NCBI GenBank assembly: GCA_032821775.1
Contig: JAVLRN010000022.1
Coordinates: forward strand, 48,829-112,828
Direction: 5' to 3'
From: Sanguinoderma infundibulare
Lineage: Eukaryota > Basidiomycota > Agaricomycetes > Polyporales > Polyporaceae
DNA: 64,000 nt
Part shown: positions 21,524 through 32,952 of the stretch, piece by piece
How the letters are laid out: the number at the start of each line of letters is the position of its first letter
Position numbering within the stretch: the first letter of the stretch is position 1
Translations under genes and position numbers: made by a program
The notes under the pieces: model-generated
Databases searched by the model: none
Told to the model about the DNA's origin: nothing
Seen by the model: the letters and a program-made list of their open reading frames with translations, nothing else

Positions 21524-22142
21524 AAATTAGCACAGCGGACATTCACGTGGCCAGGTAATCTCCTCCTCGTCGACTACTTCCAGAGATCCTCCTCTGTCCT
21601 GTACTCGGTCAGCACCGTCGGCGTGCGCCCAGGCACGTTCCAGATGAACCGCAAGACATGTGTTCCCCTCATGATCCTTTCCAAGGACACGCTGGGCACC
21701 ACCTCCACTGGCTTCCAGAAGCTGTACATCGAGGAGGAGATGGGGAGAGGCCTTTGGGGAGACCACGCGACTGACACGGTGGAGGTGAGTGAATTCAACT
21801 CCTCCTTTCACTGCGCTTGACGAGCTCAGACTGGCACGAACCTATACATGTGTCCAGTTCTCTATCCCGGATGTTGAAGCGCTCCCTCTCTTCTGCGACA
21901 TCCCCTACAAGATCAAGGTTGTCACCATCACCGCCCCGCTCACCATAGTTGAGGCCGAGGCGTACCCCGCCGGAAAGCCCATCTTCCCTTCCCCACCCTC
22001 AAAACCTTCCGACGTGAAGCTCAAGCTATGCCAACGCGTGCTAATCCGCGCGAAGCAGTTCACAGCCATGGGCGAGTCCGACATCGCGTCCATCCTCGGC
22101 AAGCACACCGACCCGTCCAAGCCCAAGCCCCGGCGGCGATAG
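21524..22142 (+). CDS. Arrestin-like protein, partial, copy 2
   Basis: Exons 21524-21784 and 21858-22142. The first exon lacks the 18-base insertion of U1, reads SKDTLGTTSTGFQKLYIEE and is in frame with FSIPD. It is identical to the U4 first exon. As in U1, there is no start codon and the 3' end is cut by a stop after KPKPRRR. Confidence 0.4.
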
Positions 22143-22607
22143 AGACATCAGACAAAGTCTGGACAAAGGTCAGTGGGGCTCCCGGTGAGCCGTAACAATG
22201 TCCAAGCCCGAGTCACAGCCCGGGAGTTCAAGCCTCAGACCGGAGGCACCATGGCCAGTTCCGAGTCCCAGAAGCAGGCCACCCAGTGAGTCCAAGTCCA
22301 ATGTCAAGTGCAGCGCAAGTCCTGACCTCTCCAAAGCCCACAGAGTCGCAATTTGTCAAGAACATAGCGCCGCCGGCGAGAGACGGAGTCGCGGAGGTGG
22401 TGGTGGCGGTGGAAGGAGTGCTGTGTCGCCTCTCGCTTGTATGGGTGGATAGGCGCCCGTGGACTCGGACGTGGTTCTGCGTCTGCGGCGGGCTCGTTTG
22501 TTTCGTTTCGGTCATGTATCGTGCTCTCTACATGTGTATTTCTCTTGCGTATGCCTTTAGAATATTACCCTCTCAGCCCGAATGTCCTGTCCTCCACTAC
22601 AAAGTGC

Positions 22608-22927
22608 CCAATACAGCGACTCTCCCCCGGTCCCCCACTCCAAACTCGCCCCCTCTACTCCAACACAGTCCCTGCTGCTCAAACCTACCCCACTCTGAGA
22701 GCACCCGACTCTCTCCTCCCACAGACAGGTCCCCCAAGTCCAATCCACCGCCCCGACTCGAATACCGCTTCTATGCAAATACAGTCCCCTCCGAAAGTCC
22801 CCCTGCTCAGAACTACCTCCCTCTGTCCCCAATACAGTCCCCTCTGAGAGTGCGTCCTCAATACAGCCCTTGTCCCCAATACAGTCACCTCTGAGAGTGT
22901 GTCTCCGATACACTCCCCTCTGAGAGT
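22608..22927 (+). repeat. Degenerate C/T-rich minisatellite
   Basis: Several diverged copies of a motif near CCAATACAGTCCCCTCTGAG are scattered through this stretch. The best ones lie at its right end, with CCTCTGAGAGT ending each. The copy number differs between units, and U1 has only the last copies. Confidence 0.65.
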
Positions 22928-23039
22928 ACTAAGGCAAATGATCGATCCGGGAGATTTCGACCGCGATGATCAGCCGGCAAACAAATATATTCGTCCCTGC
23001 GGCTATGTACACAGGAGGGGATCAATATAGCACCGGCAG

Positions 23040-23618
23040 ATGACGACGCAGGTGTACATCGCCAAGGACAACAACTCCCCCATCATGGACCGTGACACGT
23101 ACGCCTATCCGCTAGGGTCCCATGGACTGACATCGACCTTGCGATGCGCCAAGGCAAACAAGTGGCGGCCCCGCCTGGACTGCAACATGACGATGTGCTG
23201 GGCCGCTGAAGACGCGAAGGAGGGGAAATCATACCACGATTTCCCGAAGTTGCCCGAGGAGGACGTCGAGTTCGTGGAGGCCACCAGCCGCTGGAACGCC
23301 AAGCTGAAGGAGGAGGGAGTGACGAAGAGGATCATGAGCCCCGCGCATGTCCTGCATCATACCTACATCATCCGATCTGGGACAGGCGCATGGCAGGCGC
23401 AGATATGCGCCTGCCCCATTCAGCAGACGGAGACGAAAGTTGCTGACCCTAACCGTCTCCATACCGATCGCCTCGGGGGTTACTCTCTGCAACATGCGTC
23501 ATTAGGCGTCATTCACCGACATCAGCCCGGAAGCAAACGGCCTCGGACAGGCACGCACCTGGAGGCAATCCCCGCCGGAACCAAATCTCAGACCATCTCA
23601 GAAAAAGACAAGACTTGA
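23040..23618 (+). CDS. Small hypothetical protein, 192 codons
   Basis: The ORF starts MTTQVYIAKDNNSPIMDRD and includes MCWAAEDAKEGKSYHDFP and VEATSRWNAKLKEEG. It has no signal peptide, membrane segment or family that I recognise. The first 115 or so residues look like genuine protein; the tail is arginine- and proline-rich and may be outside the real gene. In U3 and U4 the same frame is broken by a one-base loss after AEDA, and U1 lacks the region, so U2 has the only long version. Confidence 0.35.
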   Translation: MTTQVYIAKDNNSPIMDRDTYAYPLGSHGLTSTLRCAKANKWRPRLDCNMTMCWAAEDAKEGKSYHDFPKLPEEDVEFVEATSRWNAKLKEEGVTKRIMSPAHVLHHTYIIRSGTGAWQAQICACPIQQTETKVADPNRLHTDRLGGYSLQHASLGVIHRHQPGSKRPRTGTHLEAIPAGTKSQTISEKDKT

Positions 23619-24073
23619 TCGAGGAACGCGATCTGCAGCACCACTCGCCTCGGTCCTCGGGTCGGGGAAGCGCACGTGCCCTACACGGGTCAACTGCACG
23701 AACACCCATCATTGCTGCGAGGAGAGTGAGATACTGTAGCGCCTCGGGGTGTTTAGGATCTAGTTCTAAGACAAGACGACGCGTGTTGCAGCCTGTTCCT
23801 GCGCTCCTCGGAGCCTCGTTGACCGAAGACGCCGCACGACTGGATCGCGCAGAGAAGCCGAGCAGTGCGAGGTTTCTGCGAGGCCAGTGTCTCCCTCCTC
23901 GATGTGCGATTTACCGCGGAAATGAAATGAGCGTCCCCGGGCCTGCCATCCGCGGTGGCCCTCCTGGACGTAATCGTGACTGTGTGAATCAAAAGCAGGA
24001 CGAAAGCGAGCCGACGTACCGAGAGCGATTCGATCGTGCGTGCAATATCTCATTCCATCTGCGTCTTTCCAGG

Positions 24074-25388
24074 TTATGACGTCCCATAAACGTCTTTTCT
24101 CGTCTTCGTCCAGCACTCCCTCGCCGCGCCGATGCACGCCGCCAGCGCGTCCTCGCCCGCACTTTCCCCTCCCCCGCCCAGCCCCAGCTGCATGACCGAC
24201 ACGAGCCCGCCCTCGCCGTCGAGCACGACCGAGACCGCCGTGTCGAGCAGGGGCTCCTCAAAGGAGGTCGGGTCCGCTAGAATGTGTGTCCTGCGAAACG
24301 AAAAGGAAACAAACAGGGGCCCGGGCGCCGTCCAAGCAGGGGCAGGGCGAGATCGGGGCAAAGATTGAGTAACCTTGTGCGTGCGCCGCGGGCCCCGTGT
24401 GTTACATACCTATCGAAGATCCCGAACGAGAACGAGCTCGGGAGGCGGCCGAGCGTGAGGGGCTCCCGGATCGTGCGGGCGCAGACGGTCTGCTGTCGGT
24501 CCTCGTCGAACCGCGCTTTCGGCAGGCGAGCTGGCGAGGGCACCGCAAACGCAACCACCATCGTCACCGAAATTCGGACAGATTTCAGTCGCGCGGTTAG
24601 ATGGACGGACGGTACGAGAGGGGCGACGACGCACTGTTCTTGAGCGCAGCGACCATTGCGAGCAGCGCCGCGTCAAACGCGTTCCCGTCATAGTTGATGC
24701 ACGTCGCGTCGACGTACAGCACCCACACCGACTTCCCGGGCTCGATGCACAGCGACGACGGCGGCACCACACCCGATCTGCGCAGCCGCGGAAGTTCAAG
24801 TTGGCGCCTCGGAGACGGCGGCGGAGCACGCAGAATGAAGAAGTACTCACGAGATCAGGACGTCGTTCAGCCTGTCCGACAGCACCTGTGCCTCGTCCGT
24901 CGGCGGGCCCGGCTTGAACTTGGGCGAGCAGATCGCAGGGAGGTCGAGGTTGGGCACTACGGAACGGCCGGACGCGTCGGGCGACGAGCGTGCAGCGCGA
25001 CGGACGGGTCACGACGCACCTAGAAAGCCCTCCTTTGGCTTGTCCAGCTCCGGCTCTGCGATTTCCGCCTTCACGCCGCACACGACCGTCGTCGACCCGA
25101 GCCTGACGAGCGCAGAGCCGTCCGCGGTCGATATCGAGCCTTGGCGGACGGTCAGTACCCAAACACCCCTCCAGCACCATTCCAGAACCCCGGGCGAGGA
25201 GACGAACCTGCAATGACCGAAACGTCCCTCCACTCGTCAAAGTCGCGTCCGTCCGGTCTCACGTTCTCGGCCAGGAACCGCTCCAAGTAAGTTTTCGGAT
25301 GCAAGCGTTGGAAGGTGAGCGCCTTGAGCGTGTCCAGCCCGGCCGCGCTCGTCGCCGCAGCGGTCGAAGAAGAGGCAGCAGCAGCCAT
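24074..25388 (-). CDS. RRP43: Exosome complex subunit RRP43 (EXOSC8), copy 2
   Basis: Exons on the minus strand are 25388-25208, 25139-25020, 24956-24851, 24777-24635, 24530-24410 and 24290-24074, summing to the same 888 bases. All GT and AG ends are kept, although the exon 4 donor is AGTGCG instead of AGTACG. The stop is TAA instead of TAG. The last exon has several amino-acid changes ([16 protein letters not shown]), making this the most divergent copy, yet the frame is fully open. Confidence 0.9.
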
Positions 25389-26704
25389 AGCGAAATGCAA
25401 GCGAGGAGATGCAGTTAGGGTGGACGATAATCTAAGTACAGTCACCAGTGCTTTGCATAATTCCGTGAACAAGGCATCTAACACCCCATATTTAGTAGGT
25501 ATCAGTCACCAGCGGCTGATGTGACAGTATCTGACGTCACAGGGCGTGGGCGAGGACACTCCAGCACACTCGCGCTCCCCAGAAAAACTGTGCGCGAGCC
25601 TCAGGAGGAAGCACGAGGGCCAACAGCAAGTAAAAATATTCAATGTAGCCTATTCCCCTTCCCGCGCCGAACGACTATGACGCGCGCAGAACGCTTAGCC
25701 CATTGTCGAGGTTTCGACGGGCCGAGGGTGCGCCGTGTTCGGCCACGCTCTGCGCGAACATGCGCATGACAAGGGACACTCGAGGACTAGTCACGCGTTA
25801 AGAGACGGATTAGGGACCGAGCACGAAGTGGAGCTGGTCAAGTGCAAGAATAACTTGAAGAATTTGGAGCGCCCCGTTCAGACTTGTATCACCGGCGCGC
25901 ATGAGGGCACCTGCTCATCGTGGGGCCCCGGATTTAGTTTCCATGATATCGAAATTTGCTGACGTCGCCTCTGCAGGATGAGGACGCGCGGCCCGGGGGA
26001 TAGGTGGAGGATGCAATGTTGCGGGCATGGTCGAAGCAGGTCAGAGCCTTTGAGGCAAGCGATGTTGTGTTTCTTCACATTTATGGGGCAATATCTGATT
26101 GAAAGAGACTACAGGAATTCGGGGGCGAGGGGCGCGCTCTCGAGGGCCTGAGGCGTTCAGTAGAGTGACCGTGACATCAGAGAATACCCACTGAAAGAAT
26201 ATTCGGCGTGTTCACAGAATTATGCAAGGCGCGGGAATCCGGCGCCCCCGAAAAAGGCAAGTAGGGGGCGCGGTTTTCGCGAGGCTCTCATGTCCAAGTC
26301 GGGGTCGCTATCGAGTCGCGTGGCGGGAGGATTAGCGACGAGATTGAGGTGGCCAGATAAATTGCGTCGGGGCTCGCGAACTCCAGATGGAACCTCTGTG
26401 TATGTATGTACACTTAATCTATCCTATCCCAGTTGTGGGTCCACCCCACTTCCCCACCCTCGAGGTCCGTGCCTTGCGCGCGCATTCTGCGTTGCGTCGT
26501 CGGCCCCCCGACGCGAGCGGGGCCGCGGAGAGGAAAGGAGAGTGAGATGCCTGCCAGTAGTTGTGTTCTTGCGTTCCGTGCATTAACTCGTACATGTAAA
26601 CCCAAAACTCCAGCTGCAGCAGCATGGACCACAGCCACGTCCGTCCGCCCTCCCAACCAAGCACGCCAGCTTCCGACCTCTACCGCTCCATGCCCGTCCG
26701 CCGT
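25389..26704. other. RRP43 upstream region and U2/U3 junction; no other gene recognised
   Basis: Layout follows 11970-13297. The sequence runs straight from CTCTGCA at 25975 into GGATGAGG, without the 945-base segment of U3. Confidence 0.5.
25532..25539. promoter_or_regulatory. CRE/ATF-type site upstream of RRP43, U2
   Basis: TGACGTCA, 144 bases upstream of the start codon. Confidence 0.45.
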
Positions 26705-27892
26705 CTACGCCGAGACGATCCCTTTTAGCACCGCGTACTCGGCGTTGATGATGCTGCTCGTCGCCGCGCCGATTGCGACGTTGTTCGACAGCACGACAAA
26801 CTTGATGTCCAGCACCCTGCACTGCCGCACCCGCCCCACACTGACCCCCGCCCCAGCCTGGTAGTCCCTGTCGAGGCGCGGCTGGGGCCGGTCCGCCTCC
26901 TCGTGCACGAACACCGTGTGCCGCGGCGCGGACGGGCAGCCGATCGTGTACGCCTCGGCCGTGTACGCCTGCAGGGCCTCGCGCACCTGCTGGGGGCTCG
27001 GCGGCGGCCGGCGCGCGAACCGCACCAACACGCACTCGGTGTGGCCCTCGATGACCGGCACGCGGTTGCACGAGGCCGAGATCCGGAGGGGCTGCTTGGT
27101 GTGCATGTCGAACGCCTTCAGCCCGTCGTCCTCGCCGTGCGCGAGCCCGCCGAGGATCTTGAGCGTCTCCCACTCGATCTTCTCCTCCTCGCCGCTGATG
27201 AACGGCACGACGTTGTCGAGGATGTCCAGCGACGGCACGCCCGGGTAGCCTCCGCCAGAGATGGCCTGCATGGTGGTGATCATGCAGGACTCGATCGGCC
27301 CGAACGCGCGCTCGAGCGCGGCGAGGGGGATGACGACGCCGGTCGTGGAGCAGTTTGCGTTCGTGACGATGAAACCTTTTTGGAGGGGAGGGGAGTGCAG
27401 TCGCTGCTGCTGCGGGATGATGGCGAAGTGGGAAGGATTCACGAGTGGGACGATGAGCGGGACGTGCGGATCTCGACGGTAGTTCTTTGCGTTCGAGAAG
27501 ACGGCGAGCTCCGCCACGCGGAAGGCGTGCTCTGCATCAAGCAGGGAAGGAGGGGGAGGTTGAGATTAGCGGACAGCAGCGTGCACGGCATCAGGGGAAA
27601 AACGCACCTATATCGCCTGCTACATCTGCGTCCAAGCCAGAGAAAACGATCACGCACTCCTTGAAGTGCTCCGGGACGCATTCCTGGACGACGGTTTCTC
27701 GTACGACGCTTGGAATGGGCTTCGTCTGCTTCCAGTTGACAGCCTTGGAGTAAGGCTTCCCGGCTGATCGAGCCGATGTACCGAGCGCATGGATCACGAA
27801 AGAGGGTGCTCTGCAAGGAGAGCAATGAAGCGTTGGCCGACGGCGCCGGTCGCGTCGAGGACGCCGATCTTGTACTGCTTCTGGTTGGTCAT
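26705..27892 (-). pseudogene. Aspartate-semialdehyde dehydrogenase, frameshifted copy 3
   Basis: Exons 27892-27608 and 27531-26705. Unlike the others, this copy keeps VGQRFIALLAEHP in frame, but loses one base a few codons later (HPSFV becomes HPLS and a stop). The cofactor loop reads GVLDATG. The lesion is therefore independent of the one in U1 and U4. The second exon is open. Confidence 0.88.
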
Positions 27893-28713
27893 GTCGGTGC
27901 GGCGAGGAGTGAGAGGAAGAGGGAGGAAAGGAGATGGGAGCCGGACGGTGACTCTGCGGCCCGGGGTCTGCGGGAGCGCAGGAGAAAGAGATCAAGTCAA
28001 GCACGAAATAGGGAGGGATTGTTTGCGGTGTTTCACGTGCGTGCTTCCGATTGATATGGGCTGCCCGCGTGGGCGATGCAGTCGGGCACCCAGTTTGGAC
28101 ACATTGGGCAGGCTTAGGGCAGGTTGTGGCACGATCGCCAGCGTCGCCATCCGCCAGTCGATGGTCTGTTTTGCCGCACTCTGGCTGGACTGGCGAGTCG
28201 CTCGAGTCTCGCTTCGCCCGGCGTTGGCGATCGACATTCTCTCCAGCCCGCCATCCGGCGACTCTCCTTACGCACTACGTACTCCCAACACGCCGCGCCG
28301 CGTCGCTCACTCGCTACCCTCGTCTCTCCCGTCCATTCGACAGAACCCGCTATCCACACCGTAACCGACGTTTCCGTGGCGCACCACCTGCCTCCCATCC
28401 ATCCCTCATCCAGTCCCTATCGTCCACTCGACGGAACAAGATACGACGTCAACTCCTACATCTCGCAGCCGACATCCTTCGCCTCGCCATCCCAGACGCT
28501 GAGCTCATGTGCCTCCGACTCCAACTCTCTCTAGCTGCGCACTGCCTGTATCAGTGTCCGGATGGAACGCACTACGGTTACTTCGATTCCACCCATCTAC
28601 CTTCCTCTTCTCTACCCCGCACTTCGACGTGCTAGCGTCCTTCTCTGAACCGGGTGAGCATGCTTCCGTGCCGCTCTAGCCCCAGTCCACCCCGAGTACT
28701 GACCGTGCCACAT

Positions 28714-29027
28714 TAGGATCGCATCAACCATTCCCCTTGCTGTCCTATCGCGCATGAGCAAGCGCAGGCCGAGTTGGTCGTGGAGGAGGTCGGAGATGAT
28801 GTTCGCGCCGATGTTCGCGAGCTCGGACCACTGCCCGGTTGCGCTACGAGGTAACCGTTCCTGTGCTCGCTCGTCAATGCTCTCGTGGCCTCGGACCGTC
28901 GCCTGTCAATGTTTGCGCCCAACGCTTCCACCCCCTTCAAGACAAGCATTCGTCCCACGTACGTGATCGCGACCAGCAGCACTTCTACGACTAACATGAC
29001 CTCGCCGCGCTCTCCCACATCCGCCAT
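28714..29027 (-). other. Unrecognised coding-like block, U3
   Basis: The WSELANIGAN part is present; changes lie in the upstream part (EATRALTSEHRNG). Confidence 0.3.
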
Positions 29028-29462
29028 CCTCCCACTACGCACGCCAACCCGACTCTCCCTGCACAGTACGTCCCCCAAACCGCGCCGTCGTACAATACGG
29101 ACGGACCTTGAGGTCGGTTCTGTACTGGGCGATGCTGCTCGCTCCAGGCACGTTGGCAGCAATCAAGACGCTTACTGGTCGCGCGCCCGGGAGGATCGCA
29201 CCTCGACAATCCTTGCACTGCAAGGCACTTCGCTGTAGTTTTGCATACGGCATGCCTCGAACTGGGACGATTGTCAGGACCCGAAACGACGCCGCAACGC
29301 GCAGAACTCTCACCAGCATTCCTCATCTCAACAGTCGGCACGACCGACGCCACCCATTACCGCCAGGCCACCGGGAGATGGGCATGTGGGGGACAAAGAC
29401 GCAGTCAGCAACGGGGGGAACGCATGCGAGGTGAGTACGTACGCGGTGAACGAAGACAAGGC

Positions 29463-29489
29463 GAGGACGCAGAGGACGCAGAGGACGCA
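29463..29489 (+). repeat. GAGGACGCA repeat, 3 copies
   Basis: One more copy than in U1 and U2. The 9-base change keeps the frame, adding E-D-A. Confidence 0.85.
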
Positions 29490-29877
29490 GAGGGCGGGGG
29501 CGCAATGCGCGAGACTCATGCCGTCCTCCCCCTTTCTTTACAGCCTTTATACCCTCTATCAGAGTCCGTGCGCAGACCGCGGACTCGCCCTCGCTGTCGT
29601 GCCATCTCTCAGGTCTGTTTCCGAGACCCGGCCGTCATTACGCTCGCGTCCCCGGCGTCCCATCTCGCCTCCCACAAGCGAGCGCCCTCCATCTCCCGGC
29701 TCTCCCGCCTATCCAAAACACACGCTTACTCTCGCCCCTGACCGCCATGAATATTGCAGATCGGAACGCACACAGACACGGCTGCCGGTAGCCCAGCCCA
29801 GTCTCTCGCCCGCCCTCGCCGACCCTCGTCGTGGTTCTCGAAGTTGACGAAACCGAAGCCACGACTCTTGTCCTTAA

Positions 29878-30456
29878 TCGGACCATCGCCTCGCCATCAA
29901 ACGGCGACCACAGAACGGCCTACGTCCTTTACGAACGCCATCCAAGCATCGGCGTGGTGGGGACAGTTTCTGGCCTTCGTCGCTGGGGACGTTCAGCCGC
30001 AACCCCGAAAAAACGCGTCGTATCACCCGAATGCCGCCCATTCACGCGTGTCGAACAGGCATTCTAGAATCCTGGGACTCCTCCCCACGGTCAGCATTTG
30101 TCGTGGCGGCCGTACAAGCTGTTTCGAAGATGCTGCCCAAGGGCGCGCGGCCGGCCCTGCCCACCAAATTTCGCAATTGCGCCCCAATCGGACCACCGCC
30201 TCGCCGTCAAACGGCGATCACAGAACGGCCTACGTCCTCTACGAACGCCATCCAACCGTCGGCTTGGCGGGGATGAGTTCTGGCCTCGGTCGCGTGGATG
30301 CTCGGCCGCCGCCCCCAGAAAATGTGTCATATCTCCTCAATGCCGGCTATTCACGCGTGCGGAACTAGCTTGCGAGGATTCTGGAACACGTCCGCATCAC
30401 CTGCACTCGTTGTTGCGGCCGTCGAAGCCGTTTCGAGTTTGCTGCCCAAGGAGGCG
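29878..30456 (+). repeat. 310-base internal tandem duplication, U3
   Basis: Halves start at 29878 and 30188. U3 has its own substitutions, such as ACCACCGCC at the start of the second half. Confidence 0.85.
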
Positions 30457-30848
30457 GACCCTAGTACGACGATTTTCGACTTTTTGAATTCTGCCTCGGA
30501 CGGGCCGGGCGTCGATTGCAATGGCTTTTGGAGATGTTCGCGGAGCTACGACGCACCTTTCGGCGTGGATACGACCGTTTCGGAGCGGGGGAGGTGGAAT
30601 ATTGAAGGTCAGGACCCCCAATTTTTGTCGTAACTTACATTGTACGTCTCTATTCGACCAGAAATCAAGTCTATTATCGTCTCGAACACGTTTCTTGACC
30701 GTCGATACAGTTTACGCGGCGATTCGAAGAGGTTCGTAAAATCGCGTTTTGGTCGTGATTCCATGGCGGTCGAGAATGTGCGCCCTCTCCCGCCCTCGGC
30801 TCTTGTCGGATGGCCGAGCGGACCGTTTCTACGGGCTCGGGGGATCGT

Positions 30849-30874
30849 GTACAACGCTTGTGAAGCGTTTGTAC
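30849..30874. other. Inverted repeat (hairpin), U3
   Basis: Arms unchanged, while the base context (GGGGATCGT) differs from U1. Confidence 0.75.
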
Positions 30875-31051
30875 TGTCCCGGGACGACTTTTTGAAAATG
30901 GTGTCTTGGCGGTTTTCGTCGGTGGGCGTGCCCGGGTGGCGCATCTGCTCTCCCACCCGTCCTCCGCCCTCGGCGGTCATCTTAGCTGTTTAACGTGACT
31001 TCCAAAACCCTACAGGGATCGTGCAACAAAGAGTAGCAGCCACAGTCTGGG

Positions 31052-31331
31052 GTGGACACGACAGATGTTGCAACTCTGAATGATGCATTAGGGAGTGCTG
31101 GCGTGGATCTCAGGGTGCGTCTCCTCGTCTTACCCTTTCAAACCTTCATCCAACCGGACCCTCCAAGCAGAAGAAGAGACCCTCCAACAACCCACGAACA
31201 ATACCGTGGTGACGGAACGGTGGCGCAGGAACGTCCGGAAGCTTGGCTCGGGCGGGCGCGCAAAGACGATCAATGACAACCCCTACCGCCTCTCCCGGTT
31301 CTCCGCCCGCCCTCGAATCATTATGCGATGA
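31052..31331 (+). pseudogene. Possible TAF4-like fragment, U3
   Basis: No difference from U1 in the two motif-bearing frames. Confidence 0.3.
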
Positions 31332-31694
31332 TTTCCAGGCACCGCAGCGTCATCCCAGACCGTTCGTACGCTCATTGACGCGATTTGGAAATACGGTCGG
31401 AATGCGCGGTCGCTTCTCTGCCGGACCGGACGCAATTTCTAGATTCCTGGAATCTGGTCTCGTACGGCAGTCCAGTGCCCGAGGCGACTTCGTACGGGCC
31501 AGCTGAGTCGCGCGCGCATGATTATCTGTCGAAACGAAGCGGTACGAGTGCGCGCGAATGCTTTTTTCGTCGGGCGGGCGAACCACTGACATCCGCTCTA
31601 TCTCTCCCTGCAGGGCTCCGCGCGCAATGAAACTGGGCGTTGTACACTCCTCGATACTAGCCGCGACTATCGCGAGAGCTTCGGCTGCCGGTGG

Positions 31695-32952
31695 GTGCAG
31701 TGTCACGGCGACTTTCTCCCCCATCCGGTCATGCTTGCTCACCCCTGCCGACGGTTCAACTTCATCAGCAGTCAGCTCCTGCGCAACGACTCCCTCACAG
31801 ACATCTTTGACCGCTCCGTGCTGTACTTCGAGGTCTTTGAGCGGCGGGAGGTAACCGTCATTTCTACGATCTCGATCATCCGCCGGGTCCGCGAGCGCAC
31901 CATCATCTACGAAGGCAGTGCCGGACCGCGCGAGCTTCCTGAGGCCATCGTCATCCAAGCGCGGGCCGCGCTCAAGGGCCTCGAAGGCATGAAGATAGCC
32001 GAGCCGGGTACGCAGGAGATGTCAGAGGAGCAGAAGCGGATGACGGTGGATCAGAAGGGCAAGGGGGAGAACAAGAAGTTGCTCGACTTCTGCCGGCGGA
32101 TCATCAATACCGCCAAAGCAATTGATCGCTCGCTAGTGGACACGAAGGGCAAGGTGTTTGTCAACCGGCTACACGCCGGGCTCCCGAAGATCTTTGCATC
32201 GTCGAACACCCAGGTGGACAAGACGGAGGAGAGCGCGATGGAGGCATATGTCAAGTGGGCAAACCGCATGCGGTTCGAGTACTGCGACTTGACAGTCCCA
32301 CCACCAGAGAACGTGCCCGAGGGCGAGCAAGACCAGGTGCCGAACTACAAGTTCTACTCCAACAACGAGCCGCGCATGCTCGCCAACTCGGACATTCCGA
32401 AGCGGTTGCTAGCTATCGCCAAGGAGGTTGGTGTGATGTATTTGCCGCTCGCGATCGATGGCTGATTTGTGCGCAAAGCTTGCAGTGTTGACCACCAACT
32501 TGCCTGTTGCCTGGAACTCGTCTGTATTCCTTTCCGTGGCCCAGACTCGAGTCGACATTATCAAGGCCCTCATCACTGGTCCCGAAGGCACTGCAGGCTC
32601 TTCCGCCCTCAATTTCGGTTCGGGAGTCGGCCAAACTGTTCGCGTCGACTATGTTTTCCGTGGGCGATGCCATACAATACTTCTGATGGAAGCGGGAGGG
32701 GTCTTTGAAATCTGCACCTTGGCGGATGGGCAGGTGGTGGTGGCGCATCCGGTTTTGGTTCAGTTTCCCGCCTCTCCCCCGCTCTCGGAGGCGATTTGCA
32801 CGGGTGTCAATGACGCTTACCATCACATAGGGAATGTGCAACCCACTGTCAAGACCCCGCACAAAGAGGGCGGCGGGAGCGGGAAGGTACTGATTTACAT
32901 CAATTTTATTCCGGACGTGCGGGTAGAACCGACTGACAAATATGATGCGTGA
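31695..32952 (+). pseudogene. BIRC6-type UBC gene, truncated copy 3
   Basis: Intron 32431-32485; UBC homology ends at 32592; tail to 32952. This copy alone lacks 21 in-frame bases around 32218, removing the TALIEVGE segment before TEESAMEAYVKW. It also carries its own substitutions (KGKVFVNRLHAGLPKIF). Confidence 0.65.

Larger units (their letters stand above)
22143..24073. other. No recognised gene; minisatellite and small ORF
   Basis: The stretch holds a C/T-rich degenerate minisatellite and the ORF at 23040-23618, both listed. The 450 bases next to RRP43 are conserved but unrecognised. Confidence 0.5.
12815..26223. repeat. Tandem array unit U2
   Basis: U2 is 595 bases longer than U1, mostly because it retains the ORF region at 23040-23618. 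Its start matches U1 to 20144. From there it changes partner: around 20529-20820 it matches U3, its first arrestin exon matches U4, and its RRP43 is the most divergent of the four. Confidence 0.97.
27893..31051. other. No gene recognised apart from the listed blocks
   Basis: Counterpart of 1671-4820. The part 28051-28635 encodes the same open frame as U1, without the substitutions of U4. The part after 30500 has scattered differences from U1 that are partly shared with U4. Confidence 0.5.

Noticed and set aside
22608..22927. CRISPR array
   Set aside because: The repeats are degenerate, C/T-rich and of irregular spacing, with no identical repeats or unique spacers.
24410..25240. 276-codon minus-strand ORF through RRP43
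   Set aside because: It reads straight through introns in the wrong frame; the spliced model gives the family protein.
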